Part shown: in pieces, positions 1-8,360 of the stretch
How positions within the stretch are numbered: the first letter of the stretch is position 1
Layout of the letters: each line of letters begins with the position of its first letter
The notes under the pieces: model-generated
Database searches by the model: none
What the model saw: only the letters and a program-made list of their open reading frames with translations
Told to the model about the DNA's origin: nothing
Made by a program: the position numbers and the translations under genes
Source of the DNA: Cupriavidus nantongensis
Lineage (GTDB): Bacteria > Pseudomonadota > Gammaproteobacteria > Burkholderiales > Burkholderiaceae
Assembly: GCF_001598055.1 (NCBI RefSeq)
Contig: NZ_CP014845.1
Span: 2,294,001-2,358,000 of the forward strand
Reading direction: 5' to 3'
Length of the DNA: 64,000 nt

Positions 1-1
1 C

Positions 2-691
2 AGCGGCTGGCCCATGCTGGAAGAACTGTGCCAGCGGCTGCAGCCACAACGGGTACTGGTCCTCAGCGAGCACGCGATGCCGGCGCTGCCCGAGGTCGGA
101 CTGCCGGAGCCGGTGCGCGGCTGCGTGCCCAAGCATTGCAGCGCCGACGCGCTGGATGCGGCGGTGCGGCTGGTGCTGGCGGGCGGCGAGTGCTTCCCGG
201 CGTCGAGCCAGCCATTGCCCGGCCGGCACGCCGGCACGGACGCCGCTGCGGCACGCCTCGCGCCGGCGGCTGCCGGCGATGTCCCGGTGGTGACGCTGCG
301 CCCCGGCGTGGGCGATACCGGCCACGACAGCGCGGCACCGGTGGCGCAACGCCAGTTCCCCGCCCACGCCACCGGGTACGAAACGCCATCGGCCGGCGCG
401 CACCTGCTCAACATCACCGAGCGCCAGTACGAAGTGCTGGCATTGCTGGCGCGCGGCTATCCGATCAAGACCGTCAGCCGCATGCTGAATATCTCGATCG
501 CCACGGCCAAGACGCACGCCTGCACCCTGTATCAGCGCCTCCATGTGCGCAACAAGGGCGAAGCGGTCTACGTGGCGCTGCAACGGGGGGCCACGCTCAA
601 CTGGGCGGGACCGGAGCCGGCTGCAGCGCCGGCGCGCATGCCGGCGCTGCAGCCGGCGCGTATGCCGGCGCCCGTAGGCCAGGCGGCATGA
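2..691 (+). CDS. LuxR-type regulator, 5' end cut by window edge
   Basis: The C-terminal half is a LuxR/NarL-type helix-turn-helix (residues about 130-200 of the visible part, around RMLNISIATAKTHAC). It is nearly the same as the C-terminus of the regulator at 36910-37890. Aligning the two shows that the ATG at position 14 is internal: it falls in the second half of the receiver-like domain (LEELCQRLQPQRVLVL against LEQVRQTLAPQRILIL). The frame stays open to the window edge, so about 70 N-terminal residues are missing. The link between the domains is Ala/Pro-rich. It probably regulates transcription of the adjacent exopolysaccharide locus; that role is inferred from position. Confidence 0.85.
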   Translation, partial: SGWPMLEELCQRLQPQRVLVLSEHAMPALPEVGLPEPVRGCVPKHCSADALDAAVRLVLAGGECFPASSQPLPGRHAGTDAAAARLAPAAAGDVPVVTLRPGVGDTGHDSAAPVAQRQFPAHATGYETPSAGAHLLNITERQYEVLALLARGYPIKTVSRMLNISIATAKTHACTLYQRLHVRNKGEAVYVALQRGATLNWAGPEPAAAPARMPALQPARMPAPVGQAA

Positions 692-930
692 GCGGCTGGC
701 GCGCACGGGCGATGCCGGCCGCGCGCCTCATCCTTCTGCTGCGCGATGCTCCGCCAAAAGCATGAGGCAGGGGTGGCGGTGGCTTGCTACCTTCTGAGGG
801 AAGACATCCGCACCGACCGACGCCGGCGGTTGGCGCTGGTGCGATGCCTTCCCCGCCGGGCCGCCCGCAGGCCCGGCTCCGACCGCGCGGCCGCTGCCCT
901 GGCCGCCCGGGTTGCCGCCGGACCGAGTCC

Positions 931-1476
931 ATGCCGACCTACCTGATCGCCAGCAATGAAATGATGAGCCGGGTGCTGGCACGACGCCTGCACGCGCTCG
1001 ACCTGCCCAAGCCGATCAACTGCCGCACGCCGCAATGGCTGCAAACCTCCGCTCATGCGCCGACCCCGGCTGTACCCGCGCAGACCGCAACGCATAAGCC
1101 TCCGACCGTCCCGAGCCAGACGCCTGCGCATGCCGGTGCGCAATTGCCGCACGATCCCGCGGATATCGCCGTGATCGATTGCAGCGGCCTCGATGGCGAT
1201 CCCCGCGCATGGCTGGACCAGCTGCACACGCGCCTGGCGCCGCGGCGCTGGCTGGTGTTGTCCGATCGCCTCGATCCCGCGCTGATCCTGCATGCCGCGC
1301 TGCTCGGCGCCAGCGGCTGCCTTGCCTTGCCCGCGGCGGTGGAGCTGGTGTGCGCGGCCACCGCGCTGGTGTGGGCCGGCGGGCAGTGTTTCCCGCGCAT
1401 GGCGCTGTCGCTGGGCGCGGGCCGCTCGCCCGCGCCCTCCCTCCTTTGTGCGACCCCTCCTACAACCACCGGATGA
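931..1476 (+). CDS. Receiver-like protein lacking the LuxR DNA-binding domain
   Basis: This 181-residue protein aligns with the receiver part of the two LuxR-type regulators in the window: WLDQLHTRLAPRRWLVLSD matches the LLEQVRQTLAPQRILIL region, and GASGCLALPAAVELV matches the GICGCLPKSASLAVI region. It stops where the helix-turn-helix would begin, and no HTH remnant follows in any frame. An AVIDCS stretch may keep a phosphoacceptor Asp, but the usual Lys (CLPK in the paralog) is Leu. A Thr/Pro/Ala-rich insert fills about residues 35-70. ATG 931 is chosen because similarity starts there, although the frame is open further upstream. It may be a partner or titrator of the full-length regulators, or a decaying paralog. 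Confidence 0.6.
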   Translation: MPTYLIASNEMMSRVLARRLHALDLPKPINCRTPQWLQTSAHAPTPAVPAQTATHKPPTVPSQTPAHAGAQLPHDPADIAVIDCSGLDGDPRAWLDQLHTRLAPRRWLVLSDRLDPALILHAALLGASGCLALPAAVELVCAATALVWAGGQCFPRMALSLGAGRSPAPSLLCATPPTTTG

Positions 1477-1571
1477 GGGCGCAATATTGCTGATGGCCTA
1501 TGCTTGATTCGCCCGGAGGCAGAAGCTGGCCCTCATGCGCAGGCTGGCCGTCCCGGGAAGAAGGGGGTCGT

Positions 1572-1886
1572 ATGGAGGCCGGACTGGAGTTCCTCGTCGT
1601 GCGCGGCTTTGCGGTGCGCGAGGGCCGGGGAAAGTGGGCGTGCTGCTTCGAGATCAGGCTCGCCGCCCATCATGAGGCAGGTTGCGGCGCGGATGGCGCT
1701 GCCGGCAGCGACGAGCCGCTGCTGTACCGGGGAGAACTGCACGGGCGCCAGTTCGATTGCGAGCTGGCCGCCGCCGATGCCGCGCGCGCGGCCGGCGAGC
1801 GCGAAGCCTTGCTGCGCGTGGAGAGCCTCAAGGCGCTGATCATCGCGCAGCATCGGCACCGCGTGCCGCCGTCACTGGTGAGCTGA
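1572..1886 (+). CDS. Hypothetical protein, 104 aa
   Basis: I do not recognise this family. The product is small, soluble and Ala/Glu-rich, with no signal peptide or membrane segment. It begins LEFLVVRGFAVREG, has a middle section that could be a beta-sheet (LLYRGELHGRQFDCEL), and ends in an Ala-rich helix. ATG 1572 is preceded by an AAGAAGGGGG stretch that could act as a ribosome site. It lies between the regulator fragments and the EPS genes on the same strand. Codon use has the strong G/C third-position bias of its neighbours, which supports real coding. Confidence 0.5.
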   Translation: MEAGLEFLVVRGFAVREGRGKWACCFEIRLAAHHEAGCGADGAAGSDEPLLYRGELHGRQFDCELAAADAARAAGEREALLRVESLKALIIAQHRHRVPPSLVS

Positions 1887-1962
1887 ACCCAGGCACGCGC
1901 AGCGGTTGTGCAGCGGCACCCGGCGCGAGCGCCCGGTGCCGCTGTGCGTTTGTGCGGGCCGA

Positions 1963-2014
1963 ATCGTGCGGCTGCATCGTGCGGCTGCATCGTGCGGCCG
2001 CATTGTGCGCGGGC
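1963..2014. repeat. 13-bp tandem repeat, 4 degenerate copies
   Basis: Units of 13 bp start at 1963, 1976, 1989 and 2002, with consensus ATCGTGCGGCTGC. The first two are identical, the third has one change and the fourth has drifted. The array lies in the 465-bp gap before the PAP2-like gene. A second 13-bp array with a related core (GCATCGNGC) is at 30054-30131. Confidence 0.75.
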
Positions 2015-2073
2015 CGCACGCTCTCGCCGTTGCCGCCACCGTCGCGACGATGCCTTCCCGGCCGGGAAAAAAG

Positions 2074-2104
2074 AAGCCCGCCGACCGGGGGACCATGCGG
2101 GCTT
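2074..2104 (-). terminator. Intrinsic-terminator-like hairpin
   Basis: AAGCCCGC (2074-2081) pairs with GCGGGCTT (2097-2104). On the minus strand the stem is followed by CTTTTTT, the form of a Rho-independent terminator; on the plus strand it is followed only by TGAAAA. No minus-strand gene is visible upstream of it, so it could end a short unannotated transcript starting in the relatively AT-rich stretch at 2140-2190, or act as a plus-strand leader hairpin. I see nothing else in 1887-2351 apart from the tandem repeat. Confidence 0.4.
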
Positions 2105-2351
2105 TGAAAACGCTGCCCCGGTGATGCAAGGGCAGCGATCCCGATTGAACATATCGAATTGCGCAAAGACTCTCTATCCACCAGACGGCCAATGCGGTCA
2201 TGCACTCTCAACCTGTCTGCACCCTGAGCGGCGCAGGCCGGTGCCGCGCTGCGCGTGCGTGCGGCGCTGGACCAGGCGGCCGATGCCGCCGCGCGCGGCG
2301 CGGTGGTACGCTGCGCCACCAGACCCTGACGCTTACCGCTTGCGCCCGCCC

Positions 2352-3017
2352 ATGAGCCACTGGCATCTCGTTTCCCTGTTCGGTGAATCCGCATACCTGC
2401 TGCCTTGCGCCGTGTTCCTGGCGTTGTGGCTGTACTGGCGCGGCGCGCCCGGCAGCGCGCGCCACTGGGCGCTGGCGTTCGCCACGGCCGCGCTGCTGGT
2501 GCTGGCATCCAAGCTCGCGTTCATGGGCTGGGGCATCGGCAGTGCGGCGCTGAACTTCACCGGCTTCTCCGGCCACGCGATGATGGCGGCGTCGGTGCTG
2601 CCGGTGCTGCTCTACCTGGCGGTGCCGGCCGCGCGGCGGCGCCTGGGCTGGCTGGCGGCGGCCGCGGGCGTGGCGCTGGCGTTGCTGGTGGGGGTGTCGC
2701 GGCTGGCGCTGCACGCGCACTCGGTGTCGGAGGTGGCGGGCGGCCTGGGCGTGGGCCTGTGCGTGAGCCTGCCGTTCATTCTGCGGCGCACCACGCCGCA
2801 CGGACCGCTGGCGATGGTGCTGGCGAGCGTGGTGCTGGCCACCGCGCTGGTGATGCCGATGACCGGCACCGTGGGCGCCTCGCACGGGCTGATCCAGCAG
2901 CTTGCCATGCTGCTGTCCGGGCGCGACCGCCCCTTCCAGCGCGGCGAATGGGCCATGCACGGGCGCGCGCCCGCGTACGCCACGATGCACGCCGCAGTGC
3001 GCTCCGGGCCCGGCTGA
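2352..3017 (+). CDS. PAP2-like phosphatase membrane protein
   Basis: The 221-residue product has about six hydrophobic segments. PAP2 signatures are recognisable: SGHA at residues 73-76, and SR(116-117)-x5-H123-x3-E127, where the family usually ends in Asp. The first PAP2 motif (K-x6-RP) is not intact; Lys54 is followed by FMGWGIGS. Family members dephosphorylate lipid pyrophosphates, so recycling undecaprenyl pyrophosphate during polymer synthesis is a reasonable role next to the priming transferase. The altered first motif and the Asp-to-Glu change leave activity in doubt. ATG 2352 fits the start of the first membrane helix. Confidence 0.75.
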   Translation: MSHWHLVSLFGESAYLLPCAVFLALWLYWRGAPGSARHWALAFATAALLVLASKLAFMGWGIGSAALNFTGFSGHAMMAASVLPVLLYLAVPAARRRLGWLAAAAGVALALLVGVSRLALHAHSVSEVAGGLGVGLCVSLPFILRRTTPHGPLAMVLASVVLATALVMPMTGTVGASHGLIQQLAMLLSGRDRPFQRGEWAMHGRAPAYATMHAAVRSGPG

Positions 3018-3129
3018 GCACAACCGCACCGACTTCTCCGCCCCGGGGCTGTGTGCGCCCGCCAACAGACACTGGCGGGCCGCTCGGCAACCATCGCTGC
3101 ATCGAGCATTGCATTCGCGGTGGGCAGCC

Positions 3130-4533
3130 ATGGCATCCAGTTCGACCTTTGCGGCAGAGCGCCACACGGCGCTGCACTTGTTGTACCGGCTGGCCGATGC
3201 GGTGCTGGTCGGCGCCTGCGCGGTGATGATCGGCGCGCTGTACTTTCCGGAGGGCATCCGCGGCGCGGCGCCGGTGCACGGCTTTCTTGCCGCGCTGTGT
3301 TCGATCGGGGTGCTGGCGGTGTTTCCCGCCTTCGGCATCTATGAATCGTGGCGCGGCCGCAGCCGTGCGGCGCTGGTGCTGCGCCTGCTCGCCGCGTGGG
3401 CCACGGTGTTCATCGTCGGGCTGATGACGGCGTTCCTGATGCACCAGATCGCCGCGGTGTCGCGGGTCTGGTCGCTGGGCTGGTTCGGTTCCAGCCTGCT
3501 GGCGCTGGCCGGGGTGCGCGCCGTCATGTTCCGCATGCTGGGCAATGTGCGCGAGCAGGGCATCAACGCCAAGCGCGTGGTGATCTTTGGCTACGGGCCG
3601 CTTGGGCGCGAGATGTATCTGCGCGTCGACCAGATCCGCGCCGCGGGCTATCGTGTGGTCGGCATCTACCATGAAGAGCCGATCGCGGTGCCCGACGGCG
3701 TGGTGTCGCTGCGAACGATGGAGGAGGTCAACCTGTTCGTGCGCAGCCAGGCGGTCAGGGAGATCTGGCTGACGCTGCCGATGGTGGCGTGCCGCGACCT
3801 GTACGACGTGGTGCGCCAGTTCCGCAACGAGCTGATCGACATTCGCTGGATCCCCGACGTGATGTCGGTGGAGCTGCTCGGCCACCGCTTCAGCGAGTTC
3901 CTCGGCCTGCCCGTGATCGACCTGAACAGCCCGCCGGTGTCGGGCATCACCGGCCTGCTCAAGGCCAGCTTCGACCGCGCCTTCGCGCTGGCCGCGCTGG
4001 TCGGGCTGGCGCCGGTGCTGCTGGTGGTGGCGGTGCTGGTGAAGCTGTCGTCGCCCGGGCCGGTGCTGTTCCGGCAGCGGCGGCTGGGCATGGACGGGCG
4101 CCCGTTCGATGTCTTCAAGTTCCGCACCATGCGCAAGCACGCCGACGTGGGCGTGACCCAGGCGGTACGCGGCGATGCGCGCGTGACGCGGGTCGGCGCC
4201 TTCCTGCGCCGCACCAGCCTGGACGAGCTGCCGCAGTTCTTCAACGTGCTGCGCGGCGAGATGTCGGTGGTGGGCCCGCGTCCCCATGCGATGGAGCACA
4301 ACGAGCTCTACAAGGAGCTGATCGACCGCTACATGCTGCGGCACCGGGTCAAGCCCGGCATCACCGGCTGGGCCCAGATCAACGGCCTGCGCGGCCAGAC
4401 CGATACCGTCGAGAAGATGCGCCGGCGTATCGAGTTCGACATCTACTACATCCAGCACTGGTCGTTTCAGCTCGACCTGCAGATCATCCTGCGCACCGCG
4501 CTGCACGGCTGGACCGGCGCCAGTGCGTATTGA
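3130..4533 (+). CDS. Undecaprenyl-phosphate sugar phosphotransferase (EPS priming enzyme)
   Basis: This 467-residue polyisoprenyl-phosphate hexose-1-phosphate transferase is of the WcaJ/EpsE type. Four or five membrane helices fill residues 15-135, and a Rossmann-like domain follows (VVIFGYGPLGREM near 150-162). The C-terminal catalytic domain, from about residue 300, shows PGPVLFRQRRLGMDG, FKFRTM and DELPQFFNVLRGEMSVVGPRP-type motifs. It transfers sugar-1-phosphate from a nucleotide sugar to undecaprenyl phosphate at the inner membrane, the first step of repeat-unit assembly. It matches the flippase and Wzy-like protein further along the locus. Confidence 0.93.
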   Translation: MASSSTFAAERHTALHLLYRLADAVLVGACAVMIGALYFPEGIRGAAPVHGFLAALCSIGVLAVFPAFGIYESWRGRSRAALVLRLLAAWATVFIVGLMTAFLMHQIAAVSRVWSLGWFGSSLLALAGVRAVMFRMLGNVREQGINAKRVVIFGYGPLGREMYLRVDQIRAAGYRVVGIYHEEPIAVPDGVVSLRTMEEVNLFVRSQAVREIWLTLPMVACRDLYDVVRQFRNELIDIRWIPDVMSVELLGHRFSEFLGLPVIDLNSPPVSGITGLLKASFDRAFALAALVGLAPVLLVVAVLVKLSSPGPVLFRQRRLGMDGRPFDVFKFRTMRKHADVGVTQAVRGDARVTRVGAFLRRTSLDELPQFFNVLRGEMSVVGPRPHAMEHNELYKELIDRYMLRHRVKPGITGWAQINGLRGQTDTVEKMRRRIEFDIYYIQHWSFQLDLQIILRTALHGWTGASAY

Positions 4534-4538
4534 GGCGC

Positions 4539-4598
4539 GGCTGCGGCGGTACCCGGGGGGCGCACGGATTGGTGCGCAAACGTACCGAAGCCGCAGCC
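4539..4598 (+). other. Strong RNA hairpin between priming transferase and carrier protein
   Basis: GGCTGCGGCGGTAC (4539-4552) is nearly complementary to GTACCGAAGCCGCAGCC (4582-4598). A shorter inner pairing, GCGCAC with GTGCGC, lies in the loop. There is no T-run after it, so it is not a classic terminator. It may be a processing or attenuation hairpin that lets the carrier-protein gene be expressed at a different level from the transferase. Confidence 0.5.
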
Positions 4599-4643
4599 TG
4601 TTAAGCGTGCAATAGGCCGCACGCATAAAACCGGAGGTGATCC

Positions 4644-4895
4644 ATGAAAGCAACCATACGCAGCATCCTGGGCGAAGTTGCCCGGCTCGACGTGCCGCTC
4701 GACGAGCTGGCAGACAGCGATGACCTGTATGCCGCCGGCCTGTCGTCGCTGGCCACCGTGCACGTGATGCTCGCGCTCGAGAACGCTTTCGACATCGAGA
4801 TCCCGGACCATATGCTGACGCGCCAGCTGTTCCGCAGCGTCGATTCGCTGGCCGCCGCGGTCGAGCAGATCCGGCAGCAGCAGGAGGCGGCATGA
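4644..4895 (+). CDS. Acyl-carrier-like protein (aminoacyl carrier protein)
   Basis: This 83-residue carrier protein has the size and helix pattern of ACP/PCP domains. The phosphopantetheine site is GLSSLATV, with Ser35 as the attachment residue where classic ACPs read DSL. A clean ribosome site, GGAGGTG, lies 7 bases upstream. The next gene encodes a seryl-tRNA-synthetase-like ligase; such ligases are known to charge dedicated carrier proteins with amino acids. It is therefore most likely the carrier for an amino acid such as glycine or alanine rather than a fatty-acid ACP. The residue carried is not readable from sequence. Confidence 0.88.
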   Translation: MKATIRSILGEVARLDVPLDELADSDDLYAAGLSSLATVHVMLALENAFDIEIPDHMLTRQLFRSVDSLAAAVEQIRQQQEAA

Positions 4896-4970
4896 TCCCC
4901 CGCCCGGGCCGCCATGTTCCGACCAACACCGCCAGTCCGTTGCTGGCCGATCGTTCCTGAGGGAGATCGC

Positions 4971-5972
4971 ATGGACCTCCATCCCCTGACCGACGGCACC
5001 GCCCAGGGCGGCGCCGCGGCCGAGCCGGACCCCGCCACGCGACGCGGCAAGCCGGCGCCGCACGCATCGGGCCCCACCTTCCTCGAGCAGCTGGTGGCCG
5101 AGGGCCTGATGATCCCGACCGGCGTGCCTGGCCTGTATGGTCGCAACACCACCTTCGAATCGATCTGCGAAGGCATGAACAACGTCATGACGCACCTGGG
5201 GCGCGGCCTGGGCGCGGAAACGCTGCACTTCCCGCCGGCGATGGGCCAGGCGGATTTCGAGACCAGCGGCTACATGAAGAGCTTTCCGCAGCTGGCGGGC
5301 ACCGTCCACAGCTTCTGCGGCGACGACAAGGGCCATCGCCGCCTGCTGGCGCGGCTGGAAGACAAGAGCGACTGGACCGACCAGCAGCAGCCGACCGGCG
5401 TGGTGCTGACCCCGGCGGCGTGCTATCCGGTCTACCCGGTGATCGCGCGGCGCGGCCCGCTGCCCGAGGGCGGCAAGGTGGTCGACGTGATGTCGTACTG
5501 CTTTCGCCATGAGTCCTCGCTCGAGCCGACCCGCATGCAGCTGTTCCGCCAGCGCGAGTATGTCTGCCTGGGCACGCCGCAGCGCATCGCGGCGTTCCGC
5601 GAGCAGTGGCTCGAGCGCGTGCCCGAGCTGGCGACGGCGCTGCAGCTGCCGGTGGAGATCGACGTCGCCAACGATCCGTTCTTCGGGCGCGGCGGCAAGC
5701 TGGTCGCCGAAAGCCAGCGCGAGTTCAGGCTCAAGTTCGAACTGCTGATTCCGATCAACGACGGCGCGCCGCCTTCGGCGTGCATGAGCTTCAACTACCA
5801 CATGGACCACTTCGGCCATATGTGGGACCTGCGCAGCGCGGACGGCGCCACTGCGCATACGGGCTGTGTCGGCATCGGCGTCGAGCGCATGGCGCTGGCG
5901 CTGCTGCGCCACCACGGGCTGGATCCGGCACGCTGGCCCCAGACCGTCCGCGACACGCTGTGGGGGGGGTAA
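4971..5972 (+). CDS. Amino acid:[carrier protein] ligase (SerRS-like)
   Basis: This 333-residue protein is homologous to the catalytic core of atypical seryl-tRNA synthetases but lacks the N-terminal tRNA-binding domain. Class II motifs are visible: motif 2 around FRHE (178-181) and QRE (194-196), and motif 3 at GIGVERMALA (301-310). Cys151 and Cys299 match positions that bind zinc in the atypical SerRS group. Established members from Bradyrhizobium and other proteobacteria activate glycine or alanine with ATP and load it onto a small carrier protein; they do not charge tRNA. The carrier gene lies just upstream and a DUF1839 gene starts at the base after this stop. ATG 4971 follows GGGAGA. 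Confidence 0.9.
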   Translation: MDLHPLTDGTAQGGAAAEPDPATRRGKPAPHASGPTFLEQLVAEGLMIPTGVPGLYGRNTTFESICEGMNNVMTHLGRGLGAETLHFPPAMGQADFETSGYMKSFPQLAGTVHSFCGDDKGHRRLLARLEDKSDWTDQQQPTGVVLTPAACYPVYPVIARRGPLPEGGKVVDVMSYCFRHESSLEPTRMQLFRQREYVCLGTPQRIAAFREQWLERVPELATALQLPVEIDVANDPFFGRGGKLVAESQREFRLKFELLIPINDGAPPSACMSFNYHMDHFGHMWDLRSADGATAHTGCVGIGVERMALALLRHHGLDPARWPQTVRDTLWGG

Positions 5973-6953
5973 ATGTACGGCGACGGCAGGGCCAGGGTTC
6001 GCGCAGGCCGCTCCACCTGGCATGGCGGCAATCCGGTCTGGTCCCATGCGAACCAGCAGATCGACCTGTGGGTCGAGCTGCTGCAGGGCTGGGACCTGGA
6101 ACCCATTGCCGCGCTGCCGTTCACCGTGGCGCAGGATTTCGAGGGCGACCAGTTCACACTGTCGGCCTTCCCCGCCAACGACCTCGAGCGCCTGTACGGC
6201 ATCGTCACGCACGAGCTGTCGATGTATGACCGGCTCGAGGCGCATGTGGCCACCCAGACCGCGCGCGGCAACGTGGTGCTGCTGGAGGTCGACAGCTACC
6301 AGCTGCCGCAGCCGGCCGGCACCTATCGCCGCCAGCATATGCGCTCGTGCATCGGCATCGACGTGCTGGTGCCCGAGGCGGCCGCCGTCGGCTACTTCCA
6401 TGGCGACGGCTACCACACCGCCAGCGGCGAGGACTATGCCGCAATCTTCCGCCCGGCGACGGTGGGCTACGGCGAGGTGGCGGCGTTTCCGCATGCGTCG
6501 GTGGCACGGCGGCGCTTTGCCGCGCTGACCGATGCCGCGCTGATGCGAACTTCGCTGGAACTGCTGCGCCACCACCTGTCGCGCCGTCCGCAGCACAACC
6601 CGATCAGCGTGTTCCGCATGGCGTTCCCCGGGCATCTCGAGCACCTGATGGCGCGCGGCGAGCCCAACTTCCAGGTCTATGCGGCCAGCGTGCTGCGCCA
6701 GCTGGGCGCCAATTTCGAGCTGCTCGGGCGCTACCTGCGCTGGCTGGTGCTGCACGGGCACTCGCTGCCCGATTGCATCGGCGAGGCCTGCTACACCATG
6801 GCCTCCGAAGCCATGGTGATGCAGTTCCGGCTGATGCGCGCGGTGATCAGCCGCAAGTCGGATCCCTGCCAGGACTGCCTGGACCAGCTCGAGCAGGCCT
6901 ACCAGGGCACGGTGCCGGCGCTGGCCTCACATTTCGGCGCAAGCGTGGCGTGA
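5973..6953 (+). CDS. DUF1839 family protein (copy 1)
   Basis: The 326-residue soluble protein belongs to the DUF1839 family of unknown function. It starts directly after the ligase stop, so the two are probably co-translated. A paralog lies at 8361-9434 on the other strand. Shared blocks include LWVELLQGWDLEP, FTVAQDFEGDQFT, LLEVDSYQLP and GDGYHTA. Both copies end with a Cys-x2-Cys-Leu-Asp motif (CQDCLDQLEQAYQ here). It probably acts on, or accepts, the aminoacyl group from the carrier protein; this is inferred only from gene order. No known catalytic triad is obvious. Confidence 0.85.
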   Translation: MYGDGRARVRAGRSTWHGGNPVWSHANQQIDLWVELLQGWDLEPIAALPFTVAQDFEGDQFTLSAFPANDLERLYGIVTHELSMYDRLEAHVATQTARGNVVLLEVDSYQLPQPAGTYRRQHMRSCIGIDVLVPEAAAVGYFHGDGYHTASGEDYAAIFRPATVGYGEVAAFPHASVARRRFAALTDAALMRTSLELLRHHLSRRPQHNPISVFRMAFPGHLEHLMARGEPNFQVYAASVLRQLGANFELLGRYLRWLVLHGHSLPDCIGEACYTMASEAMVMQFRLMRAVISRKSDPCQDCLDQLEQAYQGTVPALASHFGASVA

Positions 6954-7561
6954 GCGTGACGCAGGCGCGTGCGGCGCGGCGACGCTCGCCGCACCGCCTC
7001 CGCCTGATGCATGAGAGCGGCCCGGCCGCGGCGTCCGGCGCCATCCCTTCGGGCGAGATCTACGCCATCAATGCCGACCGATCCGCCAGCCACGACGCCT
7101 CGCGCACATAAGGCGTACAGGCCCCACCGGCCGTCACTGCAGGCCGGTTTCTCCGTTGTCATGACTAGCCTGGCAGCGTGTCGCTGCCGGTCCGGCGTTG
7201 ACCTGGCGCCGGCATGCCAGCGCCGTGCGACTTGCATTCGCCGCCAGCCGCAAGCGCCACGCCGGCCTGCTACCAACCAACCAAAGGATGAACGAGTACC
7301 AACCGTCAGCCTACTGTCGCTTCAGTGCGCCATAGCACTTAATACAGTCACACGACGAGGCAGGCACACAGCGCACCGCAGGGCTTGCGCGTCGGGAAGC
7401 AAGGCGGATGGCGGCCGTCGTCAAGTCAGTCAGTCATGCGCAGTGTCAACAAGTCGGTAAGCATCAGTCACGGGTGGAGCGGTACAGCCGGGCTTTGCAC
7501 CACGCAGCCAGTGCGCGAGCGGCGGCCCAGTGCCGGTCCCGGGTCAACGGGGAGAATCACC
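6954..7561. other. 608-bp intergenic region upstream of the Crp/Fnr gene
   Basis: No convincing coding sequence is seen; the one long open frame here has Arg/Ala-rich composition typical of chance frames in GC-rich DNA. A short terminator-like stem (ACCGGCC with GGCCGGT, then TTCTCC) at 7126-7155 may end the ligase/DUF1839 transcript. The stretch at 7290-7360 is less GC-rich (around ACTTAATACAGTC) and is the best place for a promoter of the downstream regulator, but no clear -35/-10 pair is evident. Confidence 0.4.
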
Positions 7562-8284
7562 ATGATCACGCAACGGTCGGACCTGCATGTCAATCATCTG
7601 CTCAATGCCCTGCCGCGGCAGGAATGGGAAACGCTGTCGCGCCACTTTGAACTGGTCCGGCTGCGTGCCGGCGAACTGCTGACTGATACCAGCCAGCGCA
7701 TCGTCCATGTGTATTTCCCGACCACGTCGGTGGTGTCGCTGCTGTCGCTGCTCGAGGACGGCGCCACGGTCGAGTTTGCCGCGGTCGGCAATGAAGGCCT
7801 GGTCGGCATTCCGGTGGTGACGGGCGGCGATACCATGCCCAGCCGCGTCGAAGTGCGCAGCCCGGGCTTCGCCTACCGCATTCCCGCGCGCGCGCTGCGT
7901 GCCGAGCTGTCCTACCTGCCGACCCTGCAGCGCGTCACGCTGCTGTATGTGCAGGCGGTGCTGACGCAGATCGCGCAGACCGCGGCCTGCAACCGCCACC
8001 ATTCGCTGAACAAGCAGCTGTGCCGCTGGCTGCTGCTGGCGCGCGACCGCATGAATTCCAACGAGCTGGTGATCACCCAGCAGGTCATCGCCAATATGCT
8101 GGGCGTGCGCCGCGAAGGCGTGACCGAAGCCGCCGGGAAGCTGGAAAACCTGGGGCTGATCCACCACAGCCGCGGCCATATCACCATCCTCGATCACTGC
8201 GGGCTCGAGAAGCATTCCTGCGAATGCTACAAGCTGGTCAAGCGCGAGTACGACCGCCTGCTGCCCGCGCTGGCCCACGCCTGA
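7562..8284 (+). CDS. Crp/Fnr-family transcriptional regulator
   Basis: The 240-residue product has an N-terminal cyclic-nucleotide-binding-like beta-barrel (about residues 10-125; FPTTSVVSLLSLLEDG, AAVGNEGLVGIPV). A C-terminal winged HTH follows, with VITQQVIANMLGVRREGVTEA at about 175-195. The Fnr Cys cluster at the N-terminus is absent; the only close Cys residues are CECYK near the C-terminus. The ligand is unknown. ATG 7562 follows GGGGAGAA at good spacing. It sits between the two DUF1839 genes and upstream of manC, so EPS or carrier-protein genes are likely targets. That link is inferred from position. Confidence 0.9.
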   Translation: MITQRSDLHVNHLLNALPRQEWETLSRHFELVRLRAGELLTDTSQRIVHVYFPTTSVVSLLSLLEDGATVEFAAVGNEGLVGIPVVTGGDTMPSRVEVRSPGFAYRIPARALRAELSYLPTLQRVTLLYVQAVLTQIAQTAACNRHHSLNKQLCRWLLLARDRMNSNELVITQQVIANMLGVRREGVTEAAGKLENLGLIHHSRGHITILDHCGLEKHSCECYKLVKREYDRLLPALAHA

Positions 8285-8291
8285 AGCGCGA

Positions 8292-8324
8292 CGGGCGCGC
8301 GGCACGGCAGGCGCCGTGCGCCCG
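8292..8324. terminator. Hairpin between convergent genes
   Basis: An imperfect GC-rich stem (GGGCGCGCGGCACGG with CCGTGCGCCC) lies just after the Crp/Fnr stop, between two converging genes. It has no T-run. It may stop transcription in both directions. Confidence 0.4.
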
Positions 8325-8360
8325 CGGTGCTGGCAACGTTGGCGGCGCTTGCCGCTGGCG

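Noticed and set aside
1908..2351. N-terminal extension of the PAP2-like protein back to 1908
   Set aside because: The extension is Arg/Ala-rich, crosses the 13-bp repeats and the hairpin, and has no similarity; ATG 2352 starts at the first membrane helix.
4971..5972. Reading the SerRS-like gene as a true seryl-tRNA synthetase
   Set aside because: It lacks the N-terminal tRNA-binding domain and lies next to a carrier-protein gene; the known behaviour of this shortened family is to charge carrier proteins.
2776..6761. Very long minus-strand open frames (over 750 codons) opposite the EPS and ligase genes
   Set aside because: They are antisense shadows in GC-rich DNA: His/Arg/Gln/Gly-rich low-complexity products with no domain, opposite well-supported genes.
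7011..7460. 149-codon frame between DUF1839 copy 1 and the Crp/Fnr gene
   Set aside because: Arg/Ala/Pro-rich composition, no ribosome site and no recognisable domain; it looks like a chance frame.
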